Of a DNA stretch of 21,123 nucleotides, positions 16,182 to 21,123 are shown in pieces. The DNA comes from Candidatus Rifleibacteriota bacterium. GTDB lineage: Bacteria > Vulcanimicrobiota > Xenobia > Xenobiales > Xenobiaceae. The stretch is from contig CAAGRW010000023.1 in NCBI GenBank assembly GCA_900772775.1, forward strand, positions 1-21,123. The letters run 5' to 3'. How positions within the stretch are numbered: position 1 is the stretch's first letter; each line of letters starts with the position of its first letter. The translations under genes were made by a program, and so were the position numbers. Under the pieces are notes generated by a model, which worked only from the letters and a program-made list of their open reading frames with translations, searched no databases and was not told where the DNA came from.

Positions 16182-17312
16182 CTATTTTCTGGAAGCGTCA
16201 GCTACAAAACATACTCCCACTATGGCAAAAACGATATTGGGTAGCCAAGCGGCTAGCCACGGAGCGGCCGCTCCATTTTCTCCCAACATCATGCCTATAG
16301 TCATGAATACGTAATATAACAAAATAAAAAATAATGAAAGTCCGAAGCCAATGGAAGTGCTGGTTCTTTGCGGCCTCAATCCTAAAGGAATAGCAAAAGC
16401 TCCAAATACCAAACAACTCATAGGTAAAGATATCTTTTGGTGATACATAACCTTGTATTTATTGCGTTTACGATATTCTTCAGGGTTAGTTTTTTCTATT
16501 GGAGGCAAGGAATTTAAATAAGATGATAACTCTTGAGCGGTCATTTCTTCAGGGCGAAGCTTGCGTTGAGCTAATTGCTCTGGGCTAGCAGGCGATTCGC
16601 CTTTACTCATAGCCGTCCAACCTTTGCGTCCTTTGGCACTGTAACGTTCGTCACCGGTAGTAGGATCAAAATCTCTGGCTTCAATATCCAAAACTTCCCA
16701 AACTTTCAATTTATCATTCCAACGAGCCTCTTTAGCATATAATTCGCGTAAACGATTATTGTTTCGGAAGAAATGCATATATACGCCTTTCATTGTTTGC
16801 TCGTTAACATTGAGCACGTGGGCGTAAATCATTTGCTCGTCGCCATTAGAAAGCAAGCGTGGAGAGGTAATCAGAGCTCTTTCAATCTGGTCCGGAGCTT
16901 GCAACTTGAGAACCATATTGTAGGCTTGCTTAGTTGCCGGCGGAACCCAATATTGATTAACAGCTAAAGAGATCATCGAAATAAAAAAGCAGAAAAAGAA
17001 ACCTGGCAGAAAGATACGGAAGAATCCAACCCCGCCAGCTTTCAAAGCGATAATCTCGCTATCCCCGGATAATCGACCGTAAGCCATCAACGCGGCCAAC
17101 AAAGTTGACATGGGGAAAGTCATAATCAGCACGTAAGGAAGGCGATTGAAAAGATACTTGATCACCATGCCAATACCGGCCTGTGATTCCAAAATCATCT
17201 TAGCTACACCCATTAGAGTCTCTGCTGAGAAGAACAATAGCGTAAAGGCACAAACTCCGAATAGAAACGGACTGGCCATTTCTGCCATTATGTAGCGATC
17301 CAAAATTTTCAT
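16182..17312 (-). CDS. lptF: LPS export ABC transporter permease, LptF/LptG family (YjgP/YjgQ)
   Basis: The 376-aa protein has the LptF/G layout: about three N-terminal membrane helices (15-36, 58-78, 97-120), a periplasmic beta-jellyroll region (about 122-285) and three C-terminal helices (291-311, 318-343, 350-371). Typical elements are YGRLSGDSEIIALKAGG (78-94), where the LptB coupling helix lies, and HQKISLPMSCLVFGAFAIPL (290-309) at the start of helix 4. The protein takes LPS from the outer leaflet of the inner membrane and passes it to LptC. F and G cannot be told apart by eye, so the symbol is provisional. ATG 17310-17312 lies 9 nt after the lptB stop; its ribosome binding site is weak, so coupling to lptB is likely. 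Only one permease gene is present here, whereas Escherichia coli has two. Confidence 0.93.
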   Translation of the reverse strand: MKILDRYIMAEMASPFLFGVCAFTLLFFSAETLMGVAKMILESQAGIGMVIKYLFNRLPYVLIMTFPMSTLLAALMAYGRLSGDSEIIALKAGGVGFFRIFLPGFFFCFFISMISLAVNQYWVPPATKQAYNMVLKLQAPDQIERALITSPRLLSNGDEQMIYAHVLNVNEQTMKGVYMHFFRNNNRLRELYAKEARWNDKLKVWEVLDIEARDFDPTTGDERYSAKGRKGWTAMSKGESPASPEQLAQRKLRPEEMTAQELSSYLNSLPPIEKTNPEEYRKRNKYKVMYHQKISLPMSCLVFGAFAIPLGLRPQRTSTSIGFGLSLFFILLYYVFMTIGMMLGENGAAAPWLAAWLPNIVFAIVGVCFVADASRK

Positions 17313-17321
17313 AACGTGTTT

Positions 17322-18155
17322 CTAATCTGCCTTTTCAGCTTGGTGAAGCTTTTCTTCTTCGGCCATTTTCAAACTATCGGCCTCTTCTTCGATTTTCGCT
17401 TTAGCCACTTCTGCAGCGGTTTGTTCATTTTCGAACCCGGTTCGATAAGCTTCTCCCAAATAGTATTTGCGAGCATCTGGGTTGTTAGCTAATTCTACTG
17501 CTGTTCCGGAAACGAGAATCCGACCTTCACGAATAATATAAGCTCTATCTGTGATAGCTAAAGTTTCGCGCACATTATGGTCGGTAATGAGCACTCCCAA
17601 GCCCTGAGCTTTGACGCTGCGGATAATTTTCTGAATAGAAGCCACAGCTATAGGGTCTACACCAGAGAACGGCTCGTCAAGCAAAAGAAATTGCGGTTTA
17701 ATGGCCAGCGATCTGGCAATTTCCAAACGGCGCCTTTCGCCTCCGGACAATTCTACAGCTTTGCTGCGGCGCACTTTGTGCAATTGATATTCATCCAACA
17801 GCCTTTCCAAGCGCTCGGCCTGTTCTTTTTTAGAGACTCCATTGATTTGCCACAACAGACGAAGATTATCTTCTACACTAAGTTTGCGAAAAGCAGAAGC
17901 CTCCTGAGGCAAATATCCTATTCCCAAACGTGCGCGTACATGCATAGGCAAATGGGTAACGTCTTGACCGTTAAGAAAAATTCTGCCTCCGTTAGGACGA
18001 ATCAATCCCACTACCATATAGAACGTGGTCGTTTTGCCGGCTCCGTTAGCTCCCAAAAGGCCCACGACCTCTCCGGGATTAACCTCAAAATTTACACCAT
18101 CAACCACTCGCCGATCTTTATATATTTTTACTAATCCTTCAGCCTTGATAGCCAT
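17322..18155 (-). CDS. lptB: LPS export ABC transporter ATP-binding protein LptB
   Basis: The 277-aa protein contains all ABC ATPase motifs: Walker A GANGAGKTT (35-43), Q-loop Q84 (YLPQEASAF, 81-89), signature LSGGERRRLEIARSLA (136-151), Walker B FLLLDEP (156-162) and the switch His in TDHNVRETL (191-199). The IGYLPQEAS and YYLGEAYR (231-238) elements are typical of LptB, which powers LPS extraction at the cytoplasmic face. Escherichia coli LptB has about 241 residues and ends near here. This protein adds a Glu/Ala/Lys-rich tail of about 37 residues (241-277), probably helical. ATG 18153-18155 lies 18 nt after lptC and has GGGGA 7 nt upstream. The order lptC-lptB-lptF makes the call very sure. 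Confidence 0.96.
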   Translation of the reverse strand: MAIKAEGLVKIYKDRRVVDGVNFEVNPGEVVGLLGANGAGKTTTFYMVVGLIRPNGGRIFLNGQDVTHLPMHVRARLGIGYLPQEASAFRKLSVEDNLRLLWQINGVSKKEQAERLERLLDEYQLHKVRRSKAVELSGGERRRLEIARSLAIKPQFLLLDEPFSGVDPIAVASIQKIIRSVKAQGLGVLITDHNVRETLAITDRAYIIREGRILVSGTAVELANNPDARKYYLGEAYRTGFENEQTAAEVAKAKIEEEADSLKMAEEEKLHQAEKAD

Positions 18156-18173
18156 GTGTTATTCCCCATACTT

Positions 18174-18860
18174 TTATTGGTTCGATTCTAAACCGGAATT
18201 GAAATAAACACGTACATCGCCTTCAACTTCAACATGCTTGAGGTCCGGAGAAGCCACCATATTTTGCCCAGTCATAGTAGATCCTTCACGAACGACCTTT
18301 ACTCCATGTGAGCCGCGCAACTTTCTGGCTTTACTATCCCAAACCAATTTGTTGCAAACAATATTTTCACCCTTGGGACCGACAGCATGAACAGGCCCTT
18401 CAAAAGCCAGCCCTTGGGTTTCTGTATTAACTACAGCAGCATCGCCCTGAAGCTGAAGCAGAGAGTGTCCCTCTTTATCAAGTAAATTCCAAGTGATGGA
18501 GGAAGCTCGAGCTTTTTTACTTATATCATCGTAATCGATTCGGCTAGCTTTCAAACTCCAAGGCGATTCGCCTTTGGCGGAGATAGATATGGAATCGACT
18601 CCCTGATCGTTAGACATGGAAGCGGCAGAAGTCTCTTCTTCATCTTTGGCTATCTCGGCTTGTTTACCAGCTTCACCTGAAGCTTGGCTTTGATTTTGAG
18701 TGCTTTCGATATGTTGGTTTTTAGACTGCTCGGAAAGAGCTGCTGTAGGAGTTTCGGCATATTGTTCTGCATTTTTTGTAACAGTTTCGCCTCCGCCACA
18801 ACCGCACATAGTAAATAGCATTGCCAGCCATATCCAAAGCTGTCCTCTGAATCGAACCAT
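18174..18860 (-). CDS. lptC: LptC-like LPS transport protein, probable lipoprotein with long disordered linker
   Basis: With the start at ATG 18858-18860 the protein has 228 aa. GGAGGA (18867-18872) lies 6-7 nt upstream, so this start is preferred to the longer frame reaching 19004, whose first 48 residues are Arg-rich and unlike a protein start. The N-terminus is a membrane anchor (LWIWLAMLFTM, 8-18), and C21 in MCGC fits a weak lipobox. Residues 25-92 are Gln/Glu/Ser/Ala-rich and probably disordered. Residues 93-221 match LptC/OstA-type beta-jellyroll: GESPWSLKASRIDYD (97-111), QGDAAVVNTETQGLAFEG (138-155), and spaced GxxxxVxR and VEVEGDVRVYF. LptC hands LPS from the permease to LptA in the periplasm. 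The linker is much longer than in Escherichia coli LptC, which is about 191 aa with a TM anchor. No lptA is visible nearby. Confidence 0.88.
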   Translation of the reverse strand: MVRFRGQLWIWLAMLFTMCGCGGGETVTKNAEQYAETPTAALSEQSKNQHIESTQNQSQASGEAGKQAEIAKDEEETSAASMSNDQGVDSISISAKGESPWSLKASRIDYDDISKKARASSITWNLLDKEGHSLLQLQGDAAVVNTETQGLAFEGPVHAVGPKGENIVCNKLVWDSKARKLRGSHGVKVVREGSTMTGQNMVASPDLKHVEVEGDVRVYFNSGLESNQ

Positions 18861-18866
18861 ATATTT

Positions 18867-18872
18867 TCCTCC
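18867..18872 (-). promoter_or_regulatory. lptC: Shine-Dalgarno site fixing the lptC start
   Basis: GGAGGA on the minus strand lies 6-7 nt upstream of ATG 18858-18860. It is the strongest ribosome binding site near any start codon of this frame. Confidence 0.8.
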
Positions 18873-19016
18873 AGCATTTTTCCGAGCCGACGCCCTACAG
18901 CGGAACCTTCTTCTTCTTTGCCCCCGCACTTTATCATATACAAAAAACAACATTTTTTTTCCTTGCCATTCAGAGGATTGAACTTCTGTCAATATATATT
19001 GCAATCAGTCCATCAA

Positions 19017-19029
19017 TTAGGCTGCCTAA
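19017..19029. promoter_or_regulatory. Palindrome TTAGGC-T-GCCTAA, possible operator
   Basis: A 13-nt palindrome with a one-base centre lies upstream of a perfect TATAAT (19072-19077). An extra half-site TTAGGC is found at 19059-19064. The position suggests control of the plus-strand gene starting at 19259, but no regulator is known. Confidence 0.3.
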
Positions 19030-19258
19030 ATTCAATCTTTCAATATGTCGAAATCAGCTTAGGCAAAAGGTTATAATTGCTTTTTGTCTAATACGTTACC
19101 CTTATGTATTTCGGTTTCGAAATTAGTTTTTCCGCTCGCGCGTGCACTTTGCCAGTAGCGAAACTCTAGTCGACAGAACCGATTTCTTTTGCGCTTTTTA
19201 GCAAAGTTCAGAAAATCAGAAAATTGCCTCCGGATAGGTAAAAAAAGGATGTAGTCAA

Positions 19259-20914
19259 GTGAGCTTGCAACTGCCGCCTCGCCATAATTTGAATACGCAG
19301 AATACTCAGGATGAACAACCGCGTTCTGCAAATGCGCTTCATCTTCAAGGGCCCAACGCGAATAGATCTCAACCTGGAGCGGCCTTCCCTCCACGCGTGC
19401 CTCGTCCGGAAATACATTCACCTCATGGCTTTCCCTCCCAGCCTAGGCCTATGCAACCGGGATATCCGCCTCAGCAGCAAGGAGTAACTCAACCTGGTAG
19501 GCCGCCTCAGCCTAGGCCTATGCAACCGGGATATCCGCCTCAGCAGCAAGGAGTAGCTCAACCTGGTAGGCCGCCTCAGCCTAGGCCTATGCGTCCAGGA
19601 TACCCTCCTCAGCAGCAAGGAGTAGCTCAACCTGGTAGGCCGCCTCAGCCTAGGCCTATGCAACCGGGATATCCGCCTCAGCAGCAAGGAGTAGCTCAGC
19701 CTGGTAGGCCGCCTCAGCCTAGGCCTATGCAACCGGGATATCCGCCTCAGCAACAAGGAGCGGCTCAGCCAAATAGACCGCCCCAGCCCAGGCCCATACA
19801 ACCCGTACAAACAGAACAACCGATGGTCTCTCCTGCTCAGGAGACGGCCGCTCCGCCCCAGCCTTCGGTACAACCAGCAGCCAGCTCAACGGAAGCTCCT
19901 CGCGCTCCTAAAGCTCCGCCGCTAGTTCCACTAGGCCAGCGCAAAATTGCCAATATTTTCACCGAAGAACAACTCGAGCTTTTCGATAAAGAGAAGTTCT
20001 CTGAGTTGCATTTTGACATTCAAAACAGTTTAAAACGCTTCCCTAACAACATCGACGCCCATTACGGTTTGGGTCTTTGCTCGATGGCTGTGGGAGAACC
20101 GGAAAGAGCAGCTGTACATTTAAGCAAAGCCCTGGATTTAGACGATTCTATTAGGCCAGGCGAAATGATTCAGGAGATTCCAACCAGTGATCCTGAAGAT
20201 TGGTTGCTTATGGCCGAAGAGCTCGGACATTCTGGTTTTCTTGACGCAGCTGTTGACATATGCACAAAGATCTTGGGTTCGGATCGTTTTGTTCCCAAAA
20301 TAAGAGCTTTAGCCTCCAAAACTAAAGAAACCATCGAACAAGATTTTTATGCAGCCAGAGAGCGCATCGTGTCGGGCAACGCTCCCAAAGACAAAGGCGA
20401 TTCGACCGCAGCTTACAAAGCGGCCAGCGTAATTTCTTTGGTAGTCATACCTCTCATCATTATTATGGTTGTGGGGTGCTGGACTTATTCCTCGTTCCAA
20501 TTTAGTGCCGGACAAAGTCAGCTCAGGATCGGCATCTATCGTTATGAGCGTATGCGCGTAGGAGACAAAACTCAAGACAAAAATGGCCCGGTAGAGAATT
20601 ATTTCTACAATGCCAATAAATATTTTGAGAAGGCCTACAGAACCAATCCATTTTCCTTCGAGACCTTATATTATCAGGAAAAGAACTACGCTGTACTTTA
20701 CAAGCTAGGTGAGTTCCGCAATCGTGATATCTACAACTTGGACCAATACTCTTGGAAGCCTGGACGCTTTAAGGAAGTGAACAGTAGTCGAGAAGAAATT
20801 GTTGCCAAAATCAAAGAAAAAAATGTCAGTGTAGAACGCATGAACAAAGAGAAAAAGCTTTGGCAAGAGTTCTATCAAATGGCGAAAAAAGATCCCGGCA
20901 CAGCAGTTTTCTAG
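19259..20914 (+). CDS. Pro/Gln-rich repeat protein with a helical region, one membrane segment and a soluble tail
   Basis: The 551-aa protein is not one I recognise. The start is GTG 19259-19261 with AAGGA 9 nt upstream. Residues 1-225 are disordered and Pro/Gln-rich, with five copies of a 23-aa unit of the form QPGYPPQQQGVAQPGRPPQP. Residues 230-370 are helical and TPR-like; HYGLGLCSMAVGEPERAAVH (268-287) reads like one TPR. A single membrane helix spans about 388-408. The C-terminal ~140 residues are soluble, charged and Tyr/Lys-rich, with another TPR-like piece (YFYNANKYFEKAYRTNPFSF, near 445-464). There is no N-terminal signal, so the proline-rich part should be cytoplasmic and the tail outside, although this is predicted only from the helix. 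The gene is divergent from the lpt operon. Proline-rich regions often bind partner proteins, but nothing more can be said. Confidence 0.85.
   Translation: MSLQLPPRHNLNTQNTQDEQPRSANALHLQGPNANRSQPGAAFPPRVPRPEIHSPHGFPSQPRPMQPGYPPQQQGVTQPGRPPQPRPMQPGYPPQQQGVAQPGRPPQPRPMRPGYPPQQQGVAQPGRPPQPRPMQPGYPPQQQGVAQPGRPPQPRPMQPGYPPQQQGAAQPNRPPQPRPIQPVQTEQPMVSPAQETAAPPQPSVQPAASSTEAPRAPKAPPLVPLGQRKIANIFTEEQLELFDKEKFSELHFDIQNSLKRFPNNIDAHYGLGLCSMAVGEPERAAVHLSKALDLDDSIRPGEMIQEIPTSDPEDWLLMAEELGHSGFLDAAVDICTKILGSDRFVPKIRALASKTKETIEQDFYAARERIVSGNAPKDKGDSTAAYKAASVISLVVIPLIIIMVVGCWTYSSFQFSAGQSQLRIGIYRYERMRVGDKTQDKNGPVENYFYNANKYFEKAYRTNPFSFETLYYQEKNYAVLYKLGEFRNRDIYNLDQYSWKPGRFKEVNSSREEIVAKIKEKNVSVERMNKEKKLWQEFYQMAKKDPGTAVF
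19442..19786 (+). repeat. Five tandem 69-bp repeats inside the Pro-rich gene
   Basis: The unit beginning CCTAGGCCTATG starts at 19442, 19511, 19580, 19649 and 19718, exactly 69 bp apart, and a degraded sixth start (CCCAGGCCCATA) lies at 19787. Units 1, 2, 4 and 5 are nearly identical. Unit 3 differs in CGTCCAGGATACCCTCCT (synonymous changes and one Gln-to-Arg change). The unit encodes 23 residues, so gain or loss of a unit keeps the frame. Confidence 0.97.
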
Positions 20915-20933
20915 TATTACTTGCCATTTTGTG

Positions 20934-20982
20934 AAGCGGCTCAAAACTCAAGGTATGAAACAACCACTGTTTTTAGCCGCTT
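20934..20982 (+). terminator. Hairpin after the repeat protein gene
   Basis: AAGCGGCT (20934-20941) pairs perfectly with AGCCGCTT (20975-20982). After one mismatch, AAAA (20943-20946) can pair with TTTT (20970-20973), leaving a 23-nt loop. It starts 19 nt after the stop at 20914. The following tract (TACTATTG) is poor in T, so on its own it may be a weak terminator. Confidence 0.5.
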
Positions 20983-21026
20983 TACTATTGCAAGCGCCCC
21001 TTGAAGGGCTAAGTTGGTTGCCTGCG

Positions 21027-21060
21027 CTCCCAATTGAACTTGGGAGGCTTTTTCTATTTT
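21027..21060 (+). terminator. Second, stronger terminator
   Basis: CTCCCAA (21027-21033) pairs with TTGGGAG (21040-21046) around a 6-nt loop. GC and then TTTTTCTATTTTTT follow, a strong intrinsic terminator. It lies 113 nt after the preceding stop, so the 20983-21026 stretch is transcribed into a 3' UTR or a small RNA. GCCC/GGGC there can also pair. Confidence 0.8.
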
Positions 21061-21098
21061 TTATATCGAAATTTTTCGAAGCAAAGACCGATACGACT

Positions 21099-21123
21099 AT
21101 GGATCAGTACACTCCTGAAGAAA
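21099..21123 (+). CDS. Possible start of a further gene (partial, off the right edge)
   Basis: ATG 21099-21101 opens a frame (MDQYTPEE) to the window end, after the strong terminator. No clear Shine-Dalgarno site precedes it. TCGAAATTTTTCGA (21066-21079) just upstream is a palindrome that could be an operator. Only eight codons are visible, so no function can be given. Confidence 0.3.

Larger units (their letters stand above)
18861..19258. other. Divergent intergenic region between lptC and the repeat protein gene
   Basis: This 398-nt stretch holds no gene I can support. TTAGGCTGCCTAA (19017-19029) is a palindrome around one central T. A third TTAGGC lies at 19059-19064, just before a perfect TATAAT (19072-19077) on the plus strand that has no good -35. 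This suggests an operator or activator site for the plus-strand gene, whose leader would then be about 175 nt. A TTGACA reads towards lptC on the minus strand (18987-18992), but no -10 follows at 15-19 nt. TTTGC/GCAAA (19188-19192, 19201-19205) is a small hairpin in the leader. Confidence 0.4.

Noticed and set aside
18174..19004. Longer lptC frame starting at 19004
   Set aside because: The extra 48 residues are Arg-rich and unlike protein; the GGAGGA site and membrane anchor mark ATG 18860.
19442..19786. Repeats as a CRISPR array
   Set aside because: Units are contiguous 69-bp copies without unique spacers and are in frame with a protein.
19418..19873. 151-aa open frame antisense to the Pro-rich repeats
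   Set aside because: It only exists because the 69-bp unit is open in the reverse strand too; Arg/Leu/Ser-rich repeats with no ribosome site.
1..21123. tRNA, rRNA, insertion sequence or phage genes
   Set aside because: I saw no cloverleaf with CCA end, no rRNA motif, no transposase motifs and no terminal inverted repeats with target duplications.

Overview
The window reads as chromosomal DNA from an anaerobic bacterium with an outer membrane. Anaerobic metabolism is suggested by a single-chain pyruvate:ferredoxin oxidoreductase with all its Fe-S cysteines. An LPS-type envelope is suggested by contiguous lptC, lptB and lptF/G genes. The block lpt genes, then DUF3084, then a YqgF-like RNase H-fold protein, fits diderm Terrabacteria: Cyanobacteria and their non-photosynthetic relatives, Negativicutes-type Firmicutes, or Armatimonadota/Eremiobacterota. 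The DUF554 and PSP1/RicT-type genes agree with this. I cannot name the organism. I see no insertion sequence, phage gene, CRISPR array, tRNA or rRNA.

Left part (1-6774). A minus-strand ECF sigma factor is followed 17 nt later by its likely membrane anti-sigma factor, which runs off the left edge. Next is nifJ (minus) with a long, possibly structured leader. Divergent from it is a plus-strand gene for a secreted protein made of two copies of one unknown domain. A hairpin separates that gene from the next.

Middle part (6872-11921). A minus-strand M3/PepF-type zinc oligopeptidase carries an export signal. Divergent from it is a PSP1/RicT-like gene ending in a strong 18-bp hairpin terminator. 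Then come a Ser/Ala-rich orphan protein with a clear sigma70-type promoter and a ~130-nt leader, and a DUF554 membrane protein with its own promoter.

Right part (12013-19004). Seven minus-strand genes appear to form one transcription unit in the order lptC, lptB, lptF/G, DUF3084, YqgF-like, Sel1-repeat protein, hexapeptide acetyltransferase. Gaps are -4 to 77 nt. The first three build the inner-membrane LPS export machine. The others may be envelope or housekeeping partners of it. Divergent from lptC is a plus-strand gene (19259-20914) with five in-frame 69-bp Pro/Gln-rich repeats, a helical region, one membrane segment and a soluble tail. Hairpins and the first codons of a possible further gene end the window.

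Several long open frames start upstream of the probable real start. I moved the starts of lptC (18860), the Sel1 protein (14646) and the Ser-rich protein (10983), using ribosome binding sites, a promoter and signal peptides.
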